The notes below the pieces were generated by a model. The model made no database searches and was not told where the DNA came from. It saw only the letters and a program-made list of their open reading frames with translations. Positions 1-8,276 of a DNA stretch of 64,000 nt are shown one piece after another (position 1 is the stretch's first letter; each line of letters starts with the position of its first letter). The translations under genes were made by a program, and so were the position numbers. The stretch is from NCBI RefSeq assembly GCF_006864425.1, contig NZ_QHLI01000001.1, positions 47,325 through 111,324 of the forward strand, written 5' to 3'. The stretch is from Campylobacter troglodytis (GTDB lineage Bacteria; Campylobacterota; Campylobacteria; Campylobacterales; Campylobacteraceae).

Positions 1-55
1 AAACACAAACATTTTTAACAACTTGACTGGTGGCGAAGAAAGCGGAGTGCATTGA
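1..55 (+). CDS. 3' end of an unidentified gene (5' partial)
   Basis: The second reading frame is open from the window edge to a TGA at 53-55 and ends in LTGGEESGVH. Only about 17 residues are visible, so no function can be assigned. The next ORF begins at TTG 52-54, overlapping this stop, which suggests translational coupling. It could also be chance. Confidence 0.3.
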   Translation, partial: NTNIFNNLTGGEESGVH

Positions 56-372
56 GCGATAACAGCGGACAAATACACCAACAAAGACGGCTCTATCTCA
101 AAGGGTGGGCTTTTAATCGGTGTTTTGAATGGAATTTATACTTGGTGGAGGGCGAAACGACAAATTTTGGCAAGCTGACAGACTTTGACAAAAGCCTAAA
201 TTACCAAGAGATGATGCAATATGGGAAAAAATTTGCCAAAGAATTTGCAGCCCTTGAAATCGATGAGGCGTCTTTTGGGTTAAGTGGCTTTTTTGGAAAC
301 GATGAGGAATATAAAGACCCCACACAAATGATACTTGAAGAAATCGCTAAATTGAATGAAAAAAATGGCTAA
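52..372 (+). CDS. Hypothetical protein, 106 aa
   Basis: This acidic soluble ORF has no recognisable domain, signal peptide or membrane segment. The start is a TTG at 52, preceded by a GGAG-like site at 44-47 and overlapping the stop of the upstream partial gene, as in coupled operons. An in-frame TAA at 16-18 excludes a start further upstream than codon 19. The C-terminal half (EEYKDPTQMILEEIAKLNEKNG) looks helical. Base use resembles the rest of the genome. I do not recognise the family and offer no function. It may be the surviving end of a locus that lies mainly left of the window. Confidence 0.45.
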   Translation: MSDNSGQIHQQRRLYLKGWAFNRCFEWNLYLVEGETTNFGKLTDFDKSLNYQEMMQYGKKFAKEFAALEIDEASFGLSGFFGNDEEYKDPTQMILEEIAKLNEKNG

Positions 373-869
373 AAAAGCGATAAAAAGCAACTTGAAAGTG
401 TTGATATAAAAGCGTGAGCTTGTTTGTTTAATGGGCTTTTATCGCCAAAAAATTTTAAGCCAAAATTGTAAAAAATTTACAAAAAAAAATTTATAAAAAA
501 GTCTAAATTTATGAAAAATCTTTTTTTGCTCTTTTTGCCCTTATTTTTAAGTGCTGAATTTGCGGTAAAATCCTACCAAGAGCTTAAAAATAAAGATCTT
601 GTTAAACAAAATTATGAGCAATCTTGCGGTGCAGCAAGTCTTGCAACTCTTTTAAATATGATAGATGTGCAAAAATTTAGCGAGCTTGAAATCTTGCAAA
701 TGATGAGTGAAAAAAAACTACGCACTGATATGGTAAGCTTTGCTGACTTAATAGCTATGCTTGGGGCTATAAAAGTATAAAATGGATAAGTTTAAATTTG
801 CTTTTAAAACTGCTTTGTTAAGATAGAAGATAAGCCTCGTTTTTACACTTTGTGGTGGTGATAAATCTA

Positions 870-1657
870 GGCGATTGATGCTTTTAGCTAAAATGACCTA
901 GGATTTTTCCTAAACCATTTCAACAAAATTTTATACAAATTTTCGTTTTTAACCTTGACATTAGATCGAAATTCACTCTCTTTCAAATGCGTGAAAAATT
1001 CCCTTGCCGTGAAACCCCCTAATCTAGCCTTTGTAAGGTCCCCAGAAATTCACAATTTCGTTGATATGGTTTCGCCCAGTTACAAACTCGTTTTTGCTAT
1101 GTTTTACTCTGTAATGTGCCTTTGCTCCTTCTTGCAAAGTTGCAAGACGAAACGAAACAAAAAATCTACCAAGGCACCGTAGGCTTTAAGCTTATCGCTG
1201 TAAATTTCACTTTCTTCAAGCTCTGAAAAGTCCTTTATTATAGGCAGCAGCTATTTGACACAGCAAGTGTTTGAGCGTATAAACGCAGCCGTTTCGCTTT
1301 AGCATACCTTCTGCTTGCAGTTACGAGTGCGTAGCACGAAGTAAAAACACAGGTGTTTTTTTCCAGCTCCACGCCCACGCTTTCCACGCACACCACCGAA
1401 GTAGCTCTCATCAACTTCGATTTCACCGCTGAGATTTTTTCACACTCTTTAAGGGTTAAAAGCTTGCTGCACTATCCTATTCACGCAAGGGCGAGACACC
1501 TTGCAAAGAGGGCGATTTTGCTTACGCAAATATCAGCACAAAAACACTCTAAAATTTGTCTAAATTTACGCTTTCCAATATAGTGCAAAAATATATACTA
1601 AGATCGATTTTACCAAGCTTTTAGCTGTTATTATATCAGCTAAAAGTATCAATCGCC
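870..1657 (-). mobile_element. Degenerate IS1595-type element (group A), inserted in the C39 gene
   Basis: Terminal inverted repeats are GGCGATTGATGCTTTTAGCT at 870 and the complementary AGCTAAAAGTATCAATCGCC ending at 1657. The flanking octamers TAAATCTA (862-869) and AAAATCTA (1658-1665) match at 7 of 8, as expected for an 8-bp target duplication. Reading the minus strand, transposase pieces are visible, including GEIEVDESYFGGVRGK with the expected catalytic Asp near 1400-1430. The frame is broken many times. Two short hairpin insertions (about 1126-1164 and 1307-1347) interrupt the transposase. Confidence 0.85.
1307..1347 (-). repeat. Short hairpin insertion inside a transposase remnant
   Basis: About 41 nt sit at the SVF-Gly codon site of the decayed transposase, read on the minus strand as TTTTTACTTCG...CTCGTAACTG...AGAAGG. 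The equivalent site in the full-length copy (14020-14030) has no insertion. This belongs to a family with more than twenty members in the window. Confidence 0.7.
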
Positions 1658-1880
1658 AAAATCTAAGATTTTGTGCGAATTTTAGACCCAAATTTTGGTG
1701 CTTATTTATCCTCAAAAAAGGAATTTTTTTCGGACAAAAACGAACAAGGTGGCTATGCCTTAATCATCTTGCCAAAAAATCTTACTCATTTTAAGGGACA
1801 CGACAAGCCTTATTTTTTCAATGTCCATTTGCTTGATAAGAACAAATTGCGTTTTTAAAATGCTTAAAATTAACTTAAAT

Positions 1881-3086
1881 CTAGCTTAAAAGCCCCTTGA
1901 ATTCCTTGAAAAATGCCTCATTTTCGCTTTGAAGTCCTATGGTGATGCGAATGGCATTAAGCCCATAGCTTTTTAAGTCCCTAATGATAATGCCCTTTTT
2001 AAGCAAGGCATTTGCTAAGTCTGTGCTGTTTAATCCTTTTTGCGAACTTGCCACTGAATTTAAGCTTGAATTTTTGTCTAAATTCTGTGCCACATTCATT
2101 TTAGAATTCAGGCTTGAATTTTTTTCTAAACTTGAATTTTCACCCTCATCAAGGAAATAAGTAATGAAATTTGTATAAGAATTAATGAATTTTATGCCAT
2201 TTTGCCTCGCAAAGTCCTCATAAAGCCTCATTTGAGTGAAATTATTTTCAAGGGTTTTTGCCACAAATTCTTTATCATCCAAAGCCGCACAAGCGGCTTT
2301 TAGGCTTAAATTTGCTACATTAAAGGGCGCTCGCAATTTATAAAAAGCCTTGATTATTTGCTCCCTTGCGATGCCATAGCCCACACGAAGCCCTCCAAGT
2401 GCGTAAAGTTTTGAAAAAGTGCCAAGATAAAGGACATTGTCGTATTTGTTTATTAGCTCGCGGGGGTTTAAATGCTTTTTGCTGTCCTTAAAACTTGCAA
2501 ATTCATTGTAGGCGCAGTCTAAAACTACCAAGCAGTCCCTATCTACAAGCTCGATAAATTCAAGCACCTCGCTAGTGTTTAAGCACTCGCCTATGGGATT
2601 GTTTGGCACGCATAAAAAAACAACCTTTATTTCATCTTTATGCGCGGTGTAAAGTTCTTTAAATTCAGCCAACTCGTGCGTTATGCTTGGCGTTTTGTAG
2701 CATTTTGCACCCACTTGCCTTGCATAAATTTGATACATAGCAAAGGTGGTTTTGCTTTGCAAAAAGGCGTTTTTTGAATTTAGCTTTGAATGCACTACAA
2801 ATTCAATGATTTGATCGCTTCCTGCCCCTATGATAAGCTCGTTTTCGCTCACCTCGTAATGCCTTGCTAACTTCCCCTTTAACTCGCTCATACTATCATC
2901 AGGGTAAAGATGAGCTGTGTTGGCAAACTCTTTCAAGGCTTCTACGACCTTTTTGCTTGTGCCAAGGGGGTTTTCATTGCTTGCTAGTTTGATGACTTTT
3001 TTAAGCCCATACTCACGAGCAATCACCTCTATATCCTTGCCCGGCTCGTAGTTTGCTAAATTCTTTAAATGCTCGTTAAAGTTCAT
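1881..3086 (-). CDS. hisC: Histidinol-phosphate aminotransferase
   Basis: This PLP enzyme converts imidazole-acetol phosphate to histidinol phosphate in histidine synthesis, and may also serve aromatic amino acids. Fold-type I motifs are present: SNENPLG near residue 37, [10 protein letters not shown] near 85, VPNNPIG near 160, the Lys-bearing [17 protein letters not shown] near 223, and a C-terminal [13 protein letters not shown]. It is 401 aa against about 360-370 for the family. The excess is a Ser/Asn/Lys-rich insertion at about residues 314-353 containing two KNSSLNS units. Its start overlaps the end of pheA by 11 bp, so the two are co-translated, as in other Campylobacter. The insertion lies before the last strand-helix unit and is probably a surface loop. 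Confidence 0.9.
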   Translation of the reverse strand: MNFNEHLKNLANYEPGKDIEVIAREYGLKKVIKLASNENPLGTSKKVVEALKEFANTAHLYPDDSMSELKGKLARHYEVSENELIIGAGSDQIIEFVVHSKLNSKNAFLQSKTTFAMYQIYARQVGAKCYKTPSITHELAEFKELYTAHKDEIKVVFLCVPNNPIGECLNTSEVLEFIELVDRDCLVVLDCAYNEFASFKDSKKHLNPRELINKYDNVLYLGTFSKLYALGGLRVGYGIAREQIIKAFYKLRAPFNVANLSLKAACAALDDKEFVAKTLENNFTQMRLYEDFARQNGIKFINSYTNFITYFLDEGENSSLEKNSSLNSKMNVAQNLDKNSSLNSVASSQKGLNSTDLANALLKKGIIIRDLKSYGLNAIRITIGLQSENEAFFKEFKGLLS

Positions 3087-4149
3087 TGTTTTCTCCTGTT
3101 AAATATGACCCAAGCCACACTATGTCGGCGTTTTTAGCAAGTATTTCTTGGACATTTTCATCATCAATATGCCCCTCAAAGTCTATGTAAAAGCTGTATT
3201 CAAAGGCACGGCTTTTTACAGGGCGGCTTTCAAGGCGGGTTAGATTTATGCAAGATTTTTTAAAATCATTTAAAAGCTCGCTCAGGCTTCCTGGCTTATG
3301 TGCGGTGTGAGCTAGGATGGAAGTCTTGCAGCCTTGCATTTTGGGAAACTTCTCGGTGCTTAAAATCAAAAATCTCGTGCGATTTGCCGCATTATCCTCA
3401 ATGGTTTCAAAGAGTATGGGTAAATTATTTAGCTTTGCAGCGATTTTAGAGCAAATCGCAGCCGCATTTGCGTCCTTTGAGGCTAAAAAAGCAGCGTTTG
3501 AGGTGGATTTTGAAGCTATAAATTCAAGCTCAGAAAGATTATGAGATTCTAAAAACAAGCGACATTGATTGTAGCCTTGAGGATGAGAAAAAATGCGTTT
3601 AATGCCCTTTAAATCGCTATTTAAACTAGCAAAAGAATGATGAATGTCCATAAAAAGCTCGGCAAAAATCTTGACATTTTGATACTTGCTAAGGCAGTCT
3701 AGGGTGTCGCCAACCCCTCCTGCTGTGTTGTTTTCTATGGGAACTACGGCGTAATTTACTTGCTTGTTTGCAAGTTCTTTAAAGACAGCTTCTATGTTTG
3801 CAAGGGGCAAATAAGCACTACTTGCCCCAAAGCGGCTCATCGCTGCTTGATGCGTGTAGCTGCCCTCAGGTCCTAAATAAGCCACGCTTTGAGGCTTTTC
3901 TAGGTTGCGAGAAAAGGCAAAGATTTCTTGGTAAATGCTTTCTATTGCCTTTGCTGTTAAAAGCCCTGAATTTAGGGCTTCAAGCCTTTTTATAATGGCT
4001 CTTTCTCTTTCAGGGCGGTAGATTAGGCTTTGGGTCTTATCTTTTAACTTGCCAATCTGCTTGACAACAGCCATTCTCTCGTTTAAAAGGGATAGTATTT
4101 GCTCGTCAAGGGTGTCTATTTGCTGTCTTAGCTTTGCTAAATCTGGCAT
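3076..4149 (-). CDS. pheA: Bifunctional chorismate mutase/prephenate dehydratase (P-protein)
   Basis: The protein makes phenylpyruvate from chorismate. The N-terminal chorismate mutase helices occupy residues 1-85 ([20 protein letters not shown]). The prephenate dehydratase domain starts with [15 protein letters not shown] near 88 and includes [15 protein letters not shown] near 137 and the TRF-containing catalytic segment (ANRTRFLIL) near 255. A C-terminal ACT regulatory domain follows ([21 protein letters not shown] near 283-305), implying feedback control by phenylalanine. Length (357 aa) is usual. It lies upstream of and overlaps hisC. In C. jejuni the order lysA, HAD hydrolase, pheA, hisC is the same, so this is a conserved block. 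Confidence 0.95.
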   Translation of the reverse strand: MPDLAKLRQQIDTLDEQILSLLNERMAVVKQIGKLKDKTQSLIYRPERERAIIKRLEALNSGLLTAKAIESIYQEIFAFSRNLEKPQSVAYLGPEGSYTHQAAMSRFGASSAYLPLANIEAVFKELANKQVNYAVVPIENNTAGGVGDTLDCLSKYQNVKIFAELFMDIHHSFASLNSDLKGIKRIFSHPQGYNQCRLFLESHNLSELEFIASKSTSNAAFLASKDANAAAICSKIAAKLNNLPILFETIEDNAANRTRFLILSTEKFPKMQGCKTSILAHTAHKPGSLSELLNDFKKSCINLTRLESRPVKSRAFEYSFYIDFEGHIDDENVQEILAKNADIVWLGSYLTGENNEL

Positions 4150-4199
4150 TTGTGTCCTTTGTTTTTTGTGAATTCTACAAAAAATTCACAAAGTTTGTG

Positions 4200-4410
4200 T
4201 AAAAATTCACGCAATCGCTAAAATTAAGGCGAAAATTCACGCATTTTTAACACTCAAATTCACACATTCGCTTAAAGGCGTGGATTTTCCGTTAATTAAA
4301 GGCATAGGATTTGAAGTAAGAAATTGATTTTAGCGGACGAAAGGCAAGAGCGGTAGCGGTCTGCCGAGTTCGCTAAAATCAATTTATCGCCCAAAGCCGA
4401 GCCAAGCCGA
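4200..4410. repeat. Dispersed structured repeat, copy 1 (15-bp hairpin plus conserved tail)
   Basis: The gap between pheA and the HAD gene holds a run of AAATTCAC-like words. It then has a perfect hairpin, AAATTGATTTTAGCG (4321-4335) with CGCTAAAATCAATTT (4371-4385), around a 35-nt loop ending in TCTGCCGAG. A conserved tail TTATCGC...GCCGAGCCAAGCC follows. A second copy at 39890-40110 has a different stem but the same loop and tail motifs. The function is unknown. Confidence 0.7.
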
Positions 4411-4460
4411 ATTTAAAAAGCCCACAAAAAAAAGTTTAAATTCACAGCAAAACATTAAAT

Positions 4461-5225
4461 TCAAGCCCCTTTCAACTCTTTTAAATACTCCTTCACACTA
4501 GCATACACCCTATCCTCATCTTTCAAATCAAGCCCCTTTGTTGAGTTTATCTTTCCGCTTAAAACCAAGGCTATCTTCATTCCTAGCTCCTTTGCCTTTA
4601 CTAAGTCTCCCTTAAAATCATCGCTTATTATTAATATATCGCTAAATTTAGCCCCTTTTTCTTGCTTTTGAAGTAGCTCTAAACCCAGCTCATAAAAGGC
4701 AACACTAGGCTTTCCAAAGACCTCATACTCAGCATTTGTAGCATAGTGAAGCATTTGCATCATAGCACCAACTCCAGGATAAGCCTTATCGCCCTTTTTG
4801 TAAATGCTTGTTTCATGCATAGCAATGAGCCTAACGCCCTTTTTTATAAGCTCTATCATCAAGGCAAAGTCATCAAAATGAAACTGATCCCAACTTGCCA
4901 CGATCAAAGCCTCAGGCTCCTCATAATCAAGGCTGAAATTCAGCTCACAAAGGGCATTTTTAAATTTCTTATCCCCAAAAGCCGCTACCTTGCAAGGCTT
5001 TAAGCTTTCTTTTAGCACAAAAAAGGGATCTAAATAGGCATTTTCCTTAATCTCAAGCCCTTTTTTTCGTAAATTTTCTAAGAAATTCAAGTCCTTGGTG
5101 TTGTTTGTGATGATGAGATAAGGAATTTGCTTTGAATTCAAAAAGCTCACAAGCTCGCAAGCCCCATCAATACAGCTTTTATCCACATCACTTATTAAAG
5201 TCCCTTGCACATCTACAAAAAGCAT
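4461..5225 (-). CDS. HAD-superfamily hydrolase (class IIA, NagD-like)
   Basis: Probable small-molecule phosphatase. Motif I is FVDVQGTLI at residues 3-11, the usual DxDGT written here as D-V-Q-G-T, so the second Asp is replaced by Gln. Motif II is ITNNTKD near residue 40. Motif IV is IISDDFKGDLVKAKELG near 200. The cap between motifs II and III is of the C2 type. The lost second Asp, normally the general acid/base, could mean weak or altered catalysis. The gene sits in the conserved Campylobacter position between lysA and pheA. Its ATG overlaps the TAA of the restored restriction gene (TAATG at 5227-5223), so it is coupled to the inserted restriction-modification pair. Confidence 0.75.
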   Translation of the reverse strand: MLFVDVQGTLISDVDKSCIDGACELVSFLNSKQIPYLIITNNTKDLNFLENLRKKGLEIKENAYLDPFFVLKESLKPCKVAAFGDKKFKNALCELNFSLDYEEPEALIVASWDQFHFDDFALMIELIKKGVRLIAMHETSIYKKGDKAYPGVGAMMQMLHYATNAEYEVFGKPSVAFYELGLELLQKQEKGAKFSDILIISDDFKGDLVKAKELGMKIALVLSGKINSTKGLDLKDEDRVYASVKEYLKELKGA

Positions 5226-6003
5226 TATTTTTCCTTAATTTTAAATTTCGCACTTTGTTTACAAAAAATGCTATTATAGTCAAAAATATCCTCAAAACCA
5301 AATTCCCATAGCAAAAACTCATTGTCTCTTTTTTCAAAAAAAAGAGAGTAATGACTTCTTTTTGTGTGTAAATGCTCCACTGCCTCATCGGATAGTAAAG
5401 CTGACGAATTATGACATTTTGCGTATGTGAATTTTTGGCTTCGACAAGCACGACTTTATCTCTCCCCTCAAAGCCACTATCCACTTCGGTTTGCACGGAT
5501 ACCACGCTAATATTTTGATACAAATTTGTATTAAAGTTGAATTTTGGCGTGTATTTTCGCCCACGAATGCTTAAAACAAGGCTATCATCGCCCAAAAACG
5601 AACGGATAAGCGATGAAGCATAGGCAAAGTCCAAGTGTTGCATTTCGCTGTCGCCTATTTGAGAGCTTTTAAGCTTAAAATCTAGTTTGCTTGTGTAGTC
5701 TAGGCAAGGTGTGTGAATTTCAGGGATATTGACATAGCCCTCACCCTTGCAAATGATATATTCGCCGTTTTTTATAGGTAAAATAAACAACTCATTGTCG
5801 ATAAAAACTTGTGGGCGTTCCTCACGACTATCTTGTTTGCAAAGCACACGCACTTCTTTTTGCGAAGTTTTGGCAAAGTCTTTGACACAAATTTTAATCT
5901 GCTCGGCACTTATGAAAAATGGAGCTTTGCTAAAACAGTGCTTTGCAATGCCTAAATCTTTATAGATTTTCGCCCAGCTTTGATTATTTTTACTCATTTT
6001 CAC
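5225..6003 (-). pseudogene. Type II restriction endonuclease, off-frame at an A8 tract (possibly phase-variable)
   Basis: The ORF as written runs to 5188 and ends in a nonsensical tail. Adding one T (minus strand) to the 8-nt homopolymer at 5336-5343 restores KRDNEFLLWEFGFEDIF and a stop at 5227-5225 that overlaps the next start by one base. The restored protein would be 259 aa. The core EVDSGFEGRDKVVLVEAKN near residues 171-189 is a PD-(D/E)xK nuclease signature. It follows and overlaps the Dam-like methyltransferase gene, the usual arrangement for a restriction partner. The site specificity cannot be read from sequence; GATC is only a guess from the methylase. The frame break may be phase variation, true inactivation or a sequencing error. 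Confidence 0.75.
5336..5343. repeat. A8 homopolymer at the frame break of the restriction gene
   Basis: Eight consecutive A on the plus strand (T8 in the gene). One extra base joins the two halves of the reading frame exactly and moves the stop to overlap the next gene's ATG. It is a candidate slippage site. Confidence 0.7.
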
Positions 6004-6901
6004 CCCTTATAATCAGCTCGCTTACCTCGCCTCTTTTATCGCCCTTGCAGTTTATAGCCCTTTTGGCTTGCACGGTTTGAATGTCAAAATTTGCATATAA
6101 TTTTTTAATGAATTCTGTGTTTGAATTACTTTGCAAGAGCTTTACCTTGCTTGAATTTAAAGCTTTAAAAAGCTCGCAAAGCCTTATTTGCTCGTTTTGT
6201 AAAAAATTATCCGTGTAGCTAACAAAGCTAGAAGTAGGATTTAGCGGAAAATAAGGCGGGTCAAAATACACAAAATCTCCTTTTTGAGCTAAATTTCGCA
6301 CGAATTCAAAATCCTCATTTAAAATAAGAGCATTTTTTAGGGCAAAATGAGCGTTTAAAATCAGCTCTTCATCGTAAATTTTGGGGTTTTTGTAGCTACC
6401 CATAGGGGCGTTGAATTGCCCTTTTGCGTTGTAGCGACAAAGCCCATTAAAGCAGGTTTTGTTAAGATAAATAAATCTTGCTGCACGGAAAATAGGGCTT
6501 AAAGAGTGAAAATTCTCTTTTCTATCTAGCAAACGAATGCTGTAAAAATGCTCTTTATTATGGGCTTTTTGCATTAAATTTAACTCTTTTAAAAGCTTTT
6601 TTGGTGTGCTTTGGATAATCTTGTAAGAGTTGATTAACTCGGTATTTTTGTCATTTAAATAAATCTTTTTATCTTGCAAAAGCCCAGCACTTACAAGATG
6701 AAAAAAGAGTGCTCCGCCACCTAAAAAAGGCTCAAAATAAGCATTAAATTTTTTAGGCATTAGACCAAGTAGGATTTGAAGTAGCCCTCTCTTGCCTCCA
6801 GCCCACTTGACAAAGGGTTTTACGCTAAATACACTAGTGCGAATTTGTGTTTTTTCAATAAAATCATTTTCATACAAATCATAATTTAATGTATTCATCA
6901 A
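5990..6901 (-). CDS. DNA adenine-N6 methyltransferase, Dam family
   Basis: S-adenosylmethionine-dependent adenine methylase. Motif I (SAM binding) is KPFVKWAGGKRGLL at residues 28-41 with FEPFLGGGALFFHL near 58. The catalytic motif IV is DFVYFDPPYFPL near residue 212. LNKTCFNGLCRYNAKGQFN is typical of the alpha-class Dam/DpnM group. Its length (303 aa) is near that of DpnM. The gene overlaps the restriction gene start by 14 bp, so the two form a type II restriction-modification operon. The pair sits between lysA and the HAD gene, which are neighbours in C. jejuni, so it was probably gained by horizontal transfer. Confidence 0.88.
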   Translation of the reverse strand: MMNTLNYDLYENDFIEKTQIRTSVFSVKPFVKWAGGKRGLLQILLGLMPKKFNAYFEPFLGGGALFFHLVSAGLLQDKKIYLNDKNTELINSYKIIQSTPKKLLKELNLMQKAHNKEHFYSIRLLDRKENFHSLSPIFRAARFIYLNKTCFNGLCRYNAKGQFNAPMGSYKNPKIYDEELILNAHFALKNALILNEDFEFVRNLAQKGDFVYFDPPYFPLNPTSSFVSYTDNFLQNEQIRLCELFKALNSSKVKLLQSNSNTEFIKKLYANFDIQTVQAKRAINCKGDKRGEVSELIIRGENE

Positions 6902-6956
6902 AAGCCTTTACAAAATGTTTTATTGTAACAAAATTCAACTTTTTTCTCATTAAATT

Positions 6957-8171
6957 TTACTTCAAAAACCCCACTTCATTTTCTATAAGCTGCCTAAAGC
7001 TCTCTCTTTTGCGAATTTGACGAATTTGTCCCTTTTCAAGGGCTAGCTCGCAAGCTCTTGGGCGGGTGTTGTAATTACTACTCATTGAAAAGCCGTAGGC
7101 GCCAGCGTCTTTGATGATGAGAATGTCGCCATTTTTAGCCTTTGGCAGGGCTCTATTTTGAGCGAAAAAATCACTACTCTCACAAATGCCCCCCACCACA
7201 TCGCAAAGGCTCATTTCACCGCTGTTGTAAGGCATTTCAATGGCGTGATAAGCCTTGTATAAGCTAGGACGCATAAGATCATTCATAGCAGCATCTACTA
7301 TGACAAAGCGTTTGTCGCCGTTCATCTTTTCATAAAGCACGCTAGTTACTAGCTCTCCGCACTTTGCGACTAAAAAACGCCCTGGTTCTAGGCAAATGGT
7401 TAAATCAAGCCCACTTAAACTAGCCAAAATGCCCTGTGCGTAGGCATTTAAATCAGGCTCGCTCTCATTTTGATAAACCACGCCAAGCCCACCTCCGACA
7501 TCAAAGAATTTAAGCTCGATTTTGGCTGCATTAAGCTCTCTAACCAGCTTTGCGGTTAGCGTAGCAGCCTCAAAAATGGGCTTTAAATCAGTAATTTGCG
7601 AGCCTATGTGAAAATGCACCCCCACAGGCTCTAAAAACTCGCTTTTGGCGGCGTAAAGATAAATCTTTTTAGCCTCATCAAGCCTAACGCCAAATTTGTT
7701 TTCTTTAAGACCTGTGGATATGTAAGGATGGGTTTTTGCATCGACATTTGGATTTAAACGCACTGAAATTCTCGCTTTTATGTGAAGTTTTTTGGCGATT
7801 TTTTCAAGGCTTTTCATCTCCTCAAAGCTTTCTAAATTTATGTATAAAATGCCAAGTTTTAAAGCCTCTTTAAGCTCGGTTTCATTTTTTGCTACCCCGC
7901 TAAAAATCACCTTATAAGGCTTTGCACCCGCTTTTAAAGCCCTTTTTACCTCGCCTATGCTAACACAGTCAAAGCCACTATCAAGGCTTGCTAGCATTGA
8001 AAGCAAACTTAAATTTGAATTTGCCTTCACAGCATAAAAAATTTGAGACTTTCTGGCTCTAAAAGCCTCTTTGAGTGCCTTAAAATTTGACCGAATTTTA
8101 TCAAAATCATAAAGATAAAAAGGCGTGTTAAATTCCTTTGTAAGTGCTTTGTAATCAATCTTTGTTTGCAT
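6957..8171 (-). CDS. lysA: Diaminopimelate decarboxylase
   Basis: The last step of lysine synthesis: decarboxylates meso-diaminopimelate to L-lysine. It is a fold-type III PLP enzyme with YAVKANSNLSLL near residue 46 (the Lys that binds PLP), the glycine-rich GGGLGV near 229, EPGRFLVA near 262 and the C-terminal CESSDFF and AGAYGFSMSSNYNTRPR motifs. Length (404 aa) is typical. It heads the minus-strand block and is divergent from the helicase gene, so the 90-bp gap holds both promoters. Confidence 0.96.
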   Translation of the reverse strand: MQTKIDYKALTKEFNTPFYLYDFDKIRSNFKALKEAFRARKSQIFYAVKANSNLSLLSMLASLDSGFDCVSIGEVKRALKAGAKPYKVIFSGVAKNETELKEALKLGILYINLESFEEMKSLEKIAKKLHIKARISVRLNPNVDAKTHPYISTGLKENKFGVRLDEAKKIYLYAAKSEFLEPVGVHFHIGSQITDLKPIFEAATLTAKLVRELNAAKIELKFFDVGGGLGVVYQNESEPDLNAYAQGILASLSGLDLTICLEPGRFLVAKCGELVTSVLYEKMNGDKRFVIVDAAMNDLMRPSLYKAYHAIEMPYNSGEMSLCDVVGGICESSDFFAQNRALPKAKNGDILIIKDAGAYGFSMSSNYNTRPRACELALEKGQIRQIRKRESFRQLIENEVGFLK

Positions 8172-8245
8172 TTAAACCCTTTCTTAGCTTAAAAAAAGCT
8201 TATTTTAACAAAACTAGGTGTAAAAACATTAAACAAAATTTAAGC

Positions 8246-8251
8246 TATAAT
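8246..8251 (+). promoter_or_regulatory. Probable -10 element for the fusion helicase gene
   Basis: TATAAT at 8246-8251. A start of transcription some 7 nt downstream would fall just before the AGAAGGA ribosome-binding site at 8264-8270. This favours the ATG at 8277 over the one at 8262. Confidence 0.5.
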
Positions 8252-8276
8252 TTATCCTTAAATGAGAAGGATTTGT

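Larger units (their letters stand above)
511..1858 (+). pseudogene. C39-type cysteine peptidase gene, frameshifted and split by an IS
   Basis: The N-terminal 89 codons (511-780) encode a signal peptide (MKNLFLLFLPLFLSAEF) and the C39-family active-site block YEQSCGAASLATLLN, where Cys is the expected nucleophile. After a stop at 778-780, other frames continue the family pattern (VKIEDKPRFY at 820-850, then HFVVVIN across a further shift). The IS remnant follows at 870-1657. Downstream of it the same gene resumes at 1670-1858 with VRILDPNFGAYLSSKKEFF, matching the typical C-terminal Asp-Pro-x-Phe-Gly block, and ends in low-complexity residues. In intact relatives this is an exported papain-like protease. 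Here it is dead: it has at least two frameshifts plus an insertion. The near-identical octamers bordering the IS show the insertion happened in this gene. Confidence 0.75.

Noticed and set aside
113..325. Minus-strand ORF opposite the 106-aa gene
   Set aside because: Shadow of the plus-strand frame; no ribosome-binding site or recognisable protein.
955..1583. Short plus-strand ORFs in 955-1583
   Set aside because: They lie antisense inside the degenerate IS and translate its reverse strand.
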